In this document: positions 49,558-56,421 of the stretch, one piece after another
Layout of the letters: every line of letters begins with the position of its first letter
Position numbering within the stretch: position 1 is the stretch's first letter
Assembly (NCBI GenBank): GCA_003647275.1
Contig: QMMN01000012.1
Coordinates: forward strand, 1-56,421
Origin: Deltaproteobacteria bacterium
GTDB lineage: Bacteria > Desulfobacterota > Desulfobacteria > Desulfobacterales > C00003060
DNA length: 56,421 bases
Direction: 5' to 3'
Notes under the pieces: generated by a model
The model's input: the letters and a program-made list of their open reading frames with translations, nothing else
The model's database searches: none
Told to the model about the DNA's origin: nothing
Translations under genes and position numbers: made by a program

Positions 49558-50889
49558 ATGTTTGAGAATCTGACCGACAAACTGAACCTTGCCTTTAAGA
49601 AGCTTAAGGGCCACGGCAAATTAACAGAGAAAAACATCGATGCCGGGCTAAAAGAGATACGCATGGCCCTTCTTGAAGCCGATGTCCACTACAAGGTCGT
49701 CAAGGACCTTGTTGCCGCTATCAGGGAACGTGCCATCGGCCAGGAGGTCCTGGCTAGCCTGACACCAGGGCAGCAGGTTGTCAAGATTGTTAATGAAGAA
49801 CTTACCCAGCTCATGGGTAGCACGCACGAAGGGCTGCGCCTGACTGGTAGCCGACCCGCTGTGGTCATGCTCGTTGGCCTGCAGGGTTCCGGAAAAACCA
49901 CGACGGCCGGCAAGCTGGCCAAATTCATGATGGGCCAACACCGCAGACCCTATCTGGTGCCTGCTGATCCTTATCGCCCGGCAGCCATTGATCAACTGAA
50001 GAAGATCGGAAACCAAGTGGGTGCAGAGGTCTTTCCGGCCACCCAGGATATGGACCCGGTGGATATTTGCCGAGATGCCCTTCAAATGGCACGTCAAGCC
50101 GGGTTTGATACCCTTGTGATTGATACAGCGGGCCGCCTCCATGTTGACGAGGCCCTGATGGCCGAGCTGGGGCGGATCAAGGAGACTGTGCATCCGTCTG
50201 ACATCTTGCTGGTGGCCGATGCCATGACCGGCCAGGATGCGGTCAATATCGCCAAGGCCTTTCATGACGCCCTTGATATTGGTGGGGTCATTCTCACCAA
50301 GATGGAAGGGGATGCGCGTGGTGGGGCGGCCATTTCTATAAAGGCGATCACCTCCGCGCCTATCAAGTTTGTAGGTGTGGGCGAGAAACTGGACGCCTTG
50401 GAGCCGTTTCATCCAGACCGTATGGCATCCAGGATCCTGGGCATGGGTGATATTCTATCTCTCATTGAGAAGGCACAGGAAAGCATTGACGAGAAAAGGG
50501 CTCTGGAACTGGAAAAAAAGCTGCGCAAAAGCCAGTTTACCTTAGAGGATTTTCGTGATCAAATGGTGCAAATCAGAAAGATGGGTTCCTTGGAGGATTT
50601 GTTGGCGATGATCCCTGGGATGGGAAAGCTCAAACAACTCAAACAGCTCAAGGTGGACGAGAGGGAGCTAGTGCGTATTACTGCCATTATCGATTCCATG
50701 ACGGCCCAGGAACGTCGCAATCACAATATTATAAACGCGAGCCGACGCAAGCGGATTGCCAAGGGGAGTGGAACAACCGTTCAGGAAGTCAATCAACTCT
50801 TGAAAAATTATGTCCAGGTCCATAAGATGATCAAGAAATTGAATAAAGGCGGCTTCGGTTCCCTCGGCCGGGGAATGCTGCCGTTTTAA
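49558..50889 (+). CDS. ffh: Signal recognition particle protein Ffh
   Basis: The 443-residue protein has an N domain, a GTPase G domain with GLQGSGKTTTAGKLA near residue 107, DPYRPAAIDQL, DTAGRLHVDEA and TKMEGDARGGAA, and an M domain rich in methionine (from about 330, MVQIRKMGSLEDLLAMIPGM). It ends GMLPF. It binds 4.5S RNA and signal peptides and targets ribosomes to the membrane. It is the first gene of an operon with rpsP, khpA, rimM and trmD, a common bacterial order. Confidence 0.97.
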   Translation: MFENLTDKLNLAFKKLKGHGKLTEKNIDAGLKEIRMALLEADVHYKVVKDLVAAIRERAIGQEVLASLTPGQQVVKIVNEELTQLMGSTHEGLRLTGSRPAVVMLVGLQGSGKTTTAGKLAKFMMGQHRRPYLVPADPYRPAAIDQLKKIGNQVGAEVFPATQDMDPVDICRDALQMARQAGFDTLVIDTAGRLHVDEALMAELGRIKETVHPSDILLVADAMTGQDAVNIAKAFHDALDIGGVILTKMEGDARGGAAISIKAITSAPIKFVGVGEKLDALEPFHPDRMASRILGMGDILSLIEKAQESIDEKRALELEKKLRKSQFTLEDFRDQMVQIRKMGSLEDLLAMIPGMGKLKQLKQLKVDERELVRITAIIDSMTAQERRNHNIINASRRKRIAKGSGTTVQEVNQLLKNYVQVHKMIKKLNKGGFGSLGRGMLPF

Positions 50890-50906
50890 GGAGGAATAGG
50901 AATCAG

Positions 50907-51167
50907 ATGTCTGTTAAGATTAGATTGGCTAGATACGGCGCCAAGAAAAAACCGTATTATCGAATTATTGTGGCTTCGAGTGACGCATCTCGGGATGGCA
51001 GATTTCTCGAACTCGTCGGGACGTATGACCCGCTAAAGGAACAGGCTGCTATTACCTTAAAGCACGATCGTGTCAAGGCGTGGATTGAAAAAGGGGCCAT
51101 ACCAACGGCAACTGTCAAGAGTATTTTAAAGAAAGAGGGCTTCTTTTCAAAAACAGCGAATGTTTAA
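50907..51167 (+). CDS. rpsP: 30S ribosomal protein S16
   Basis: The 86-residue protein starts MSVKIRLARYGAKKKPYYRI, typical of S16, and contains DGRFLELVGTYDPL. ATG 50907 follows ffh by 17 bases with AAGGAGG ahead of it. It is a structural protein of the small subunit. Confidence 0.98.
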   Translation: MSVKIRLARYGAKKKPYYRIIVASSDASRDGRFLELVGTYDPLKEQAAITLKHDRVKAWIEKGAIPTATVKSILKKEGFFSKTANV

Positions 51168-51243
51168 AATGGACTTTGCGGAGTAGCTTACCTTTTTTCG
51201 AAACGTGGGTTTTCTCTTGTAACGTTGCTAGGAGGTCGGGGGA

Positions 51244-51474
51244 ATGAAGGACTTGATCAAGTACATAGCCCAAGCACTGGTGGATTATCCTGAGCAGGTA
51301 GAGGTTTCGGAAGTGGAAGGCGAACAAACCTCGGTCCTTGAACTAAAAGTGGCCAAGGAGGACCTGGGAAAGATCATTGGCAAGCAAGGCCGCACAGCAC
51401 GTGCTATACGGACCATTTTGAGCGCTGCTTCTGCCAAGATCAAAAAACGATCCGTGTTAGAGATCATAGAGTAA
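51244..51474 (+). CDS. khpA: KH-domain RNA-binding protein KhpA
   Basis: The 76-residue protein has one KH domain with [19 protein letters not shown], the GXXG-type loop (GKQG) at about residue 44. It begins [19 protein letters not shown]. KhpA binds RNA and is linked to cell division in some bacteria. The order rpsP-khpA-rimM is conserved. A ribosome-binding site AGGAGG lies before ATG 51244. Confidence 0.95.
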   Translation: MKDLIKYIAQALVDYPEQVEVSEVEGEQTSVLELKVAKEDLGKIIGKQGRTARAIRTILSAASAKIKKRSVLEIIE

Positions 51475-51480
51475 CGTACC

Positions 51481-52005
51481 ATGCGTGAGGATGCCCTCAC
51501 CCCCATAGGTAAAGTTGTGGGCACCCACGGGATTAAAGGCTACCTTAAGGTACTTTCCTTCGCCGAATCCACAGCTTCATTTGCACCTGGCAAGCAGGTG
51601 GCCTTAAGGCAAAAAGGTAAGCCGCTTGTTGCATTTAGGATAGAATCGGCCCGGCCCCATAAGCGCGGCTTGCTTCTAGCCTTAGAAGGCATAGCCTCGG
51701 TTGACATGGCAAAAAAGTGGGTCGGCTATGAGCTATGCATTGATAAAACCACCCTTCCTGAACTTGAGAAAGGCACCTACTACTGGCACCAAATCATCGG
51801 CCTGGAGGTCTTGACGGTGGATGACCGCCGCCTCGGCCGGGTGGCGGCCATTGTTCCCACTGGGAGCAATGATGTATATGTGGTCCGGGACGAAAAAGAC
51901 GAAAGAAAGGAGGTCTTAGTCCCTGCGATCGATTCAGTGGTGGTGGATATCGATCTGAAACAGGAGGTTTTGCGGGTGGACCTTCCCGAAGGTTTAGAAG
52001 ATTGA
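51481..52005 (+). CDS. rimM: Ribosome maturation factor RimM
   Basis: The 174-residue protein begins six bases after khpA. It has an N-terminal RimM domain ([20 protein letters not shown]) and a PRC-barrel domain ([11 protein letters not shown] and GSNDVYVV). RimM helps assemble the head of the 30S subunit and binds S19. The position between khpA and trmD agrees. Confidence 0.96.
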   Translation: MREDALTPIGKVVGTHGIKGYLKVLSFAESTASFAPGKQVALRQKGKPLVAFRIESARPHKRGLLLALEGIASVDMAKKWVGYELCIDKTTLPELEKGTYYWHQIIGLEVLTVDDRRLGRVAAIVPTGSNDVYVVRDEKDERKEVLVPAIDSVVVDIDLKQEVLRVDLPEGLED

Positions 52006-52069
52006 TGGTTTTGCAATAAGTCCATTAAAAGGCTGGCGCGGTTATGTGCTGGCCTGGGGTCAGGGTCGA

Positions 52070-52834
52070 ATGAATTTCACGATTCTTACGCTATTCCCTG
52101 AAATGTTTTCTGCCCTGCTGGTAGGAGGCATTGTAAAGAGGGCGGTTGAGCGTCAATATATATCGATCGAGCCCATAAACATCAGGAGCTTTGCCAAAGA
52201 CCGTCACCGCACCGTGGACGACCGTCCCTATGGCGGCGGGTGCGGCATGGTGATGAAACCAGAGCCTCTGGCAGAGGCGATTCGACATGCCAGGGAAAAA
52301 CATCCTGAGGCTTACACGCTTGTACTTACGCCTCAGGGTCGACTGTTTAACCAACAGGTGGCCCAAGAACTTGCAGGATGTGCCGGGCTCATCTTAGTCT
52401 GTGGCCGTTACGAGGGTATCGACGAGCGAGTCCGGGAAGACCTTGTAGATGACGAACTGTCTGTCGGAGATTATGTTCTGACCGGTGGTGAACTTGCCGC
52501 CATGGTGGTCATCGATGCGGTGAGCCGATTGATTCCTGGCACACTTGGAAGTGAGCGCTCGGCGCAAGAGGATTCGTTTTCAACTGGACTGTTGGAGTAT
52601 CCACAATATACGCGGCCAAAGTCTTTTGAGGGATCCAACGTGCCGGAAGTGTTGCTTTCTGGTGACCACAATGCCATTAGGCGGTGGCGGCGACAGACCT
52701 CTCTGGTTCGCACAGTATTGAAAAGGCCTGATCTGCTGATGGACCAGCCTCTTACAAGAGACGATATAGAGTTTATGAAAAAGCTCCAGCAAGATATCAA
52801 TACCATTATAGGTAAGCAGTCCATAGCATCTTGA
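52070..52834 (+). CDS. trmD: tRNA (guanine-37-N1)-methyltransferase TrmD
   Basis: ATG 52070 ([13 protein letters not shown]) is chosen over the in-frame codon at 52046 because it matches the family start. The 254-residue SPOUT enzyme has [40 protein letters not shown] (knot) and [10 protein letters not shown]. It methylates G37 of tRNAs. The following gene overlaps by four bases at TTGA. Confidence 0.96.
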   Translation: MNFTILTLFPEMFSALLVGGIVKRAVERQYISIEPINIRSFAKDRHRTVDDRPYGGGCGMVMKPEPLAEAIRHAREKHPEAYTLVLTPQGRLFNQQVAQELAGCAGLILVCGRYEGIDERVREDLVDDELSVGDYVLTGGELAAMVVIDAVSRLIPGTLGSERSAQEDSFSTGLLEYPQYTRPKSFEGSNVPEVLLSGDHNAIRRWRRQTSLVRTVLKRPDLLMDQPLTRDDIEFMKKLQQDINTIIGKQSIAS

Positions 52835-53424
52835 CAGCCTCTGGGAACCTTTACTTGGCCCTGATACACCATCCGGTGTATAACAAAAATGGCGAGGTGA
52901 TTGCCTCGGCCGTCAGCAACCTCGATTTGCACGACATATCAAGGGCTGCGAAAACTTATGGCGTGCGGGCCTTTTATATCGTCACCCCGCTCTCTGACCA
53001 ACGGGAGCTTGTTGAGCGGATTATATCTCACTGGACCGAGGGTCTGGGCGCTAGGTACAATCCCGACCGTCGCGAGGCGTTAAGACTGATTAAGATCGCA
53101 ATATCTCTGGATACTGTACGAGACGAAATCGCCCGTAACGGTGATGGTTTGCCGGTAACCGTTGTAACCCATGCCAGACCCCACCAGCGCAATATCACTT
53201 ATGGGGCACTGGCAAAGATGATAAAATCCAATCGACCTTACTTGCTCCTTTTTGGGACAGCGTGGGGGCTGACACAAGAGTTCATTGACAAAGCCGATTA
53301 TGTTCTGGCTCCTATTATGGGCCACACAGGATATAATCACCTGTCAGTTCGCTCGGCTGCGGCCATTGTGCTGGACAGGCTCTTAGGAAGAGAGGAGAAA
53401 ATTTTTTCAAATCCTGAACTTTAG
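52831..53424 (+). CDS. TrmD-associated SPOUT-family RNA methyltransferase
   Basis: The start is TTG 52831, overlapping the trmD stop, and gives 197 residues. It begins [20 protein letters not shown], a pattern seen in the small SPOUT family (PF09936 type) often next to trmD. Further motifs are [31 protein letters not shown] and [20 protein letters not shown]. It probably methylates an RNA; the substrate is not known. It sits between trmD and rplS, a common arrangement. Confidence 0.88.
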   Translation: MTASGNLYLALIHHPVYNKNGEVIASAVSNLDLHDISRAAKTYGVRAFYIVTPLSDQRELVERIISHWTEGLGARYNPDRREALRLIKIAISLDTVRDEIARNGDGLPVTVVTHARPHQRNITYGALAKMIKSNRPYLLLFGTAWGLTQEFIDKADYVLAPIMGHTGYNHLSVRSAAAIVLDRLLGREEKIFSNPEL

Positions 53425-53541
53425 TTTGTGTCCATCTATAAATAACCTGTAAAACGCCGCTCATCAGCGCGAAGCGTCGCCCGGCGACAAAAAGAGCCAT
53501 TTATGGATGGAAACGAGTTCACTTTATGTGGAGGAAAAGAG

Positions 53542-53889
53542 ATGGAAGCCATCAAGGCCATTGAAAAGGAACATATGCGATTTGACCTGCCGTATTTCAA
53601 GCCTGGTGATACCGTAAAGGTGCATGTTAAAATTAAAGAGGGGGACAAGGAACGGATTCAGGTCTTTAAAGGGATCGTCATCAGGAAGCGCAAAGGCACC
53701 ACGAATGCCACATTCACGGTGCGGAAGATCTCATATGGGGTCGGAGTGGAACGCATTTTCCCCCTGCATTCTCCCAACATCGAGAAAATTGAGGTGGTTT
53801 CTCGTGGCCGGGTTCGTCGCTCGCGTCTCTATTACCTGAGAAAACGGCGGGGCAAAGCAGCCCGGATCAAGGAACTGCGTCCCCATTAG
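53542..53889 (+). CDS. rplS: 50S ribosomal protein L19
   Basis: ATG 53542 follows GGAGG; the ATG 13 codons upstream is not used by the family. The 115-residue protein starts [20 protein letters not shown] and includes [30 protein letters not shown] and [18 protein letters not shown]. It is located between the subunits on the 50S particle. Confidence 0.97.
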   Translation: MEAIKAIEKEHMRFDLPYFKPGDTVKVHVKIKEGDKERIQVFKGIVIRKRKGTTNATFTVRKISYGVGVERIFPLHSPNIEKIEVVSRGRVRRSRLYYLRKRRGKAARIKELRPH

Positions 53890-53982
53890 CTCTCAACAGG
53901 CTGTTGTCCAAATGACCACAATTCAGGTGTCCCGGTTTTTTCTGTTGGAAATCTGGGTATACGGCTGTTTGGGCAATGGTCT

Positions 53983-54060
53983 GTGAAGCTCCCCACCCAC
54001 AGGGCCGGGGGGTGTCTGCCTGATGGCAGCGCTTCGCGTGGCAGGAAGCAGGCCGGTCAA
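53983..54060. repeat. Triple-hairpin repeat, copy C
   Basis: This 78-bp copy runs GTGAAGCTCCCC to GGCCGGTCAA and has the words GTCTGCCTGATGGCAGCGC and CGCTTCGCGTGGCAGG. It lies between rplS and rnhB. The first stem and the CTGCC/GGCAG stem can fold. Confidence 0.75.
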
Positions 54061-54094
54061 GATCGGCAATACCAGGTTTTCTGGATCATGAACT

Positions 54095-54715
54095 GTGGAC
54101 ATTGATCGAGAGCTGTTTGAGAAAAAGGCCCGGCAACACGGATATTCAAAGATTGCTGGCATCGACGAGGCCGGAAGGGGCCCTCTGGCCGGCCCAGTGG
54201 TGGCCGCAGCAGCCATCCTCCCTCAAGAGTTTGATCTGCCCTACCTTGATGACTCCAAGAGATTGAGTCCCAAAAGACGAGAAGAGCTTTTCAGCGCGAT
54301 CTATAAACAGGCCATTTCTATAGGGATAGGGATTGTTGATCCAGTAGAAATCGACCGGATCAATATCCTTCAGGCTTCCCTCTTGTCCATGCGTATGGCA
54401 GTGGATAATCTTAGACCAGCCCCGGATTACTTGCTGGTTGACGGTACCTTTACAATTAGATCTCCGGTTCCCCAGCAGGCCATCAAACATGGTGACAGGC
54501 GGTGTCTGTCTATCGCGGCAGCATCCATTATTGCCAAAGTAACCCGGGATCGACTCATGGGACTTTATGACGAAGAGTTCCCTGAATTTGGCTTTGGCAA
54601 AAATAAAGGGTACGGCACAGAAGAACACCGTGCTGCAATTCGCACTTTTGGGTATTGCTGGATTCACCGGAAAACCTTCCGCGGGGTTAGAGAATACGTC
54701 AAGGGTCTGTTGTGA
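54095..54715 (+). CDS. rnhB: Ribonuclease HII
   Basis: The 206-residue protein starts at GTG 54095. It has AGIDEAGRGPLAGPVVAAA (catalytic DE), DDSKRLSPKRREEL, LVDG (catalytic Asp) and SIAAASIIAKVTRDRLM. RNase HII cuts RNA in RNA-DNA hybrids and removes single ribonucleotides. The hairpin repeat separates it from rplS by about 200 bases, but the order is common. Confidence 0.96.
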   Translation: MDIDRELFEKKARQHGYSKIAGIDEAGRGPLAGPVVAAAAILPQEFDLPYLDDSKRLSPKRREELFSAIYKQAISIGIGIVDPVEIDRINILQASLLSMRMAVDNLRPAPDYLLVDGTFTIRSPVPQQAIKHGDRRCLSIAAASIIAKVTRDRLMGLYDEEFPEFGFGKNKGYGTEEHRAAIRTFGYCWIHRKTFRGVREYVKGLL

Positions 54716-54735
54716 TTTGAAGCTGGGCTGTGCAT

Positions 54736-55140
54736 ATGGTTAGCAAGAGGATTCGAAGACCAGAAAGCCGATCCAATGACGTGCGACGCCACATTGGAGA
54801 AAGCGGCGAATCCCTTGCTGTGAAGTTTTTGAAAAAAAACGGATATAAGATTATCCAACAAAACTATCGTTGTAAATTGGGCGAGATCGATATTATCGCC
54901 CGAGACGGGCGTGTGCTGGCCTTTATCGAGGTCAAGGCCCGACGAACTGACCATTTTGGAGGGCCCAAGTGGGCTGTGACACCGCGCAAACAGCGGAAGA
55001 TATCGATGGTGGCCCTCGAATACCTGAAAGAAACTGAGCAGATGGGCAGCAAGGCCCGCTTTGACGTAGTAGCCATCCGCCTGCTGCCAGGCGACCCGGA
55101 TGTTGAAATCATCAAGAATGCCTTTGACCTTGCCTACTGA
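54736..55140 (+). CDS. YraN-family endonuclease-like protein (UPF0102)
   Basis: The 134-residue protein starts at ATG 54736 (a GTG six bases earlier is also in frame). It contains GESGESLAVKFLKKNGYKII, YRCKLGEIDIIARDG and FIEVKARR, the Glu/Asp and ExK pattern of the restriction-endonuclease-like YraN family. It is usually found next to rnhB. The role is uncertain. It overlaps rsmI by about 20 bases. Confidence 0.92.
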   Translation: MVSKRIRRPESRSNDVRRHIGESGESLAVKFLKKNGYKIIQQNYRCKLGEIDIIARDGRVLAFIEVKARRTDHFGGPKWAVTPRKQRKISMVALEYLKETEQMGSKARFDVVAIRLLPGDPDVEIIKNAFDLAY

Positions 55141-56005
55141 CCGAGTCACGCCAACCAATCCCACCGCACCTGGGACACTTTTTGTGGTAGCCACACCTAT
55201 CGGCCACATGGAAGACATCACCCTGCGGGCGATCCGCACCCTAAAAGAAGCAGAGCTGATCGCGGCCGAGGATACCCGACAGACCCGGAAGCTGCTAACA
55301 CGCTACGAGATTTCCACACCACTTGTCTCATACCATGACCACAATAAAGAGAAACGGACCCCGGCGCTTCTGGAAAAACTCCAGGCTGGCAAATCCATCG
55401 CCCTTGTAACGGATGCAGGCACCCCGTCCATCTCAGACCCGGGATATTATCTTGTCCGGGCAGCCATCCGGGCGGCTATTCCGGTTGTCCCAATCCCGGG
55501 GGCCTCGGCCGTGGTTGCCGCATTGAGTGTATCAGGGCTTCCTACAGACAGCTTTGTCTTTGTAGGGTTTGTTCCCCGGAAAGCCGCCAAGCGCAAAGAC
55601 TTTCTAAAAAAACTAAAAGAAGAACCCCGAACCCTCATTTTCTACGAATCTCCAAAACGACTCCCGGCCCTGATGCAGGAGATGATCGAGCTGATGGGAG
55701 ACCGAAGCGCCGTGGTGGCACGGGAGCTGACCAAGATTCATGAGGAAATCATCAGAGGATCATTGTGCTACATCCTGAAAGTGTTGAAAGCTCGCCCTCC
55801 CCTGAAAGGTGAATATACGCTCCTTGTGGGCGGCTGCGAAGAGGCCGAGGGGTTCGACAGAAACCTGCTCGTGAATGAGCTGAGGCGATTGCGCCTTGAG
55901 ACGAATCGCCCTTTGTCAGATCTGGTAAAAGAGGTTGCTAAGAAATACGGCCTTTCAAGAAAAGTCGTCTATGAGGAGGCCCTAAAGCTCAAAAAAGAAA
56001 GTTAA
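55118..56005 (+). CDS. rsmI: 16S rRNA (cytidine-1402-2'-O)-methyltransferase RsmI
   Basis: ATG 55118 is the most plausible start, inside the end of the YraN gene; an alternative TTG lies six codons upstream. The 295-residue protein has LFVVATPIGHMEDITLRAI, EDTRQTRKLLTRYEI, TDAGTPSISDPGYYL and FYESPKRLPALM. It modifies the ribosomal decoding centre together with RsmH. It is the last gene of the operon. Confidence 0.94.
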   Translation: MPLTLPTDRVTPTNPTAPGTLFVVATPIGHMEDITLRAIRTLKEAELIAAEDTRQTRKLLTRYEISTPLVSYHDHNKEKRTPALLEKLQAGKSIALVTDAGTPSISDPGYYLVRAAIRAAIPVVPIPGASAVVAALSVSGLPTDSFVFVGFVPRKAAKRKDFLKKLKEEPRTLIFYESPKRLPALMQEMIELMGDRSAVVARELTKIHEEIIRGSLCYILKVLKARPPLKGEYTLLVGGCEEAEGFDRNLLVNELRRLRLETNRPLSDLVKEVAKKYGLSRKVVYEEALKLKKES

Positions 56006-56035
56006 TCCGGTTGCATTTTTGCTCGGTCAAGTCTA

Positions 56036-56111
56036 GTGAAGCCTCCCCGTGCTTCCGCACGGGGGTTCTGCCTGACGGCAGCGCTTTGCGTCCGGAGAGC
56101 AAGCCGGTCAA
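56036..56111. repeat. Triple-hairpin repeat, copy D
   Basis: This is the clearest copy: GTGAAGCCT, then CCCCGTGC-TTCC-GCACGGGG, then CTGCC-TGAC-GGCAG, then GCTTTGC-GTCCGGAGA-GCAAGC, and a CCGGTCAA end. Three stems follow one another. It lies 30 bases after rsmI. Confidence 0.8.
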
Positions 56112-56300
56112 AATTCCATCAATGGGCTGGTATTTTACCTTTACACAACCTGACAATGCAATTACTGTAAAACCCGATGACCCAGAATATAGAAAAGACT
56201 GCTTGGCCTAACAAGTCATTGTGGATTGGACGGAAAAAGGCGGATGCCTTTTTAAAAAAAAGCGCCTGGACCCACCGCTCGATTCTGACGTTATCTTTTT
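56112..56300. other. Intergenic region after rsmI
   Basis: No clear gene is seen. A short frame ends at 56211 but has no ribosome-binding site. An A/T-rich segment with GGCGGATGCC and GGCGCTTTT-like words stands just before the predicted end of the group II intron. Confidence 0.4.
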
Positions 56301-56421
56301 AGTAGAGTAGAGAACAGGTTCAGCTACCTCCCAATGCAGGTACATCCAGAGGGCCTATCCTGCTCCCCCTCATCAAACTGTGCATGAAGTTCTCCCTCAC
56401 ACAGCTTTCCGATGCTCTTCA
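56301..56421 (-). mobile_element. 3' end of a group II intron (domains V and VI), incomplete
   Basis: Read on the minus strand, 56406-56374 gives AGCTGTGTGAGGGAGAAC and continues TTCATGCACAGTTTG. This folds as a domain V hairpin: an AGC triad at its foot, a two-base bulge on the 3' side and a GAGA-type loop. Next comes a second hairpin with arms GAGCAGG and CCTGTTC, like domain VI, and then TCTACTCTACT near 56301, like the 3' end of bacterial introns. The reverse transcriptase gene would lie beyond the right edge. The exact 3' splice site is not certain. Confidence 0.6.

Noticed and set aside
1-56421. CRISPR array
   Set aside because: No regularly spaced direct repeats were seen; the repeats are single hairpin units or one two-copy tandem.
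1-56421. tRNA or rRNA genes
   Set aside because: No T-loop and acceptor-stem combination or rRNA-like stretch was noticed on either strand; a dedicated search would be needed to exclude them fully.

Overview
The window looks like a chromosome segment of an anaerobic, probably sulfate-reducing bacterium of the former Deltaproteobacteria (Desulfobacterota). The evidence is indirect. It has heterodisulfide-reductase-like modules (a DsrK/HdrD-like protein with an in-frame UGA, and a double-length HdrA with MvhD and FrhB-like partners), a sulfite-reductase/hydrogenase-type Fe-S plus FAD/NAD pair, an Mrp/Mbh-type cation antiporter operon, very many two-component proteins, and sigma-54 control. Nothing here names the species.

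Layout. (1) 1-5.0 kb: the end of an unidentified gene and a DsrK/HdrD-like selenoprotein candidate (UGA at 874-876) on the plus strand. They converge on a minus-strand Fe-S subunit and FAD/NAD subunit that are separated by an AT-rich DNA methyltransferase with a degenerate staphylococcal-nuclease-like tail. (2) 5.0-10.6 kb: repeats and a 242-bp foldback element, then a plus-strand operon of a periplasmic binding lipoprotein, a membrane histidine kinase and a receiver-kinase hybrid, followed by a lone cNMP-binding protein. (3) 10.8-18.7 kb: an eleven-gene minus-strand Mrp/Mbh-type antiporter operon with three ion-channel subunits and two tiny membrane proteins, one only 46 residues long. (4) 18.9-29.4 kb: a signalling island. 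It holds a receiver plus kinase pair, a decayed operon (PEP/pyruvate-binding pseudogene, kinase pseudogene, intact receiver), an operon of a receiver-less sigma-54 activator, a PAS kinase and an NtrC-like protein that has lost GAFTGA, and a divergent CBS protein plus receiver. Three sigma-54 promoters sit next to copies of a 16-bp palindrome (CGGCA-N6-TGCCG). At two of them the palindromes occur as a pair exactly 40 bp apart, centred about 120 and 160 bp upstream of the predicted start. (5) 29.7-35.0 kb: an operon for a zinc-ribbon protein, a double HdrA, MvhD and an FrhB-like Fe-S protein, with a second foldback element inserted 25 bp upstream of the first start codon. (6) 35.7-43.0 kb: two related Cache-domain kinases, a receiver and a complete NtrC-type regulator. 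(7) 43.3-49.4 kb: dusB, a membrane-anchored unknown, a lipoprotein, queF-trmO, a beta-lactamase-fold hydrolase and rlmN. (8) 49.5-56.0 kb: a housekeeping operon ffh-rpsP-khpA-rimM-trmD-SPOUT methyltransferase-rplS-rnhB-YraN-rsmI. (9) The right edge holds a hairpin repeat and what looks like domains V and VI of a group II intron on the minus strand.

How the parts may work together. The Hdr-like proteins, the FAD/NAD subunit and the antiporter suggest flavin- and quinone-linked electron transfer coupled to an ion gradient. The signalling island looks like a sigma-54 network in which one upstream site is shared by several promoters, and the proteins encoded between those promoters are the natural candidates to bind it. 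Several small repeat families occur between the genes. No CRISPR array, rRNA or tRNA was recognised. All assignments are from reading the sequence; no database search was run.
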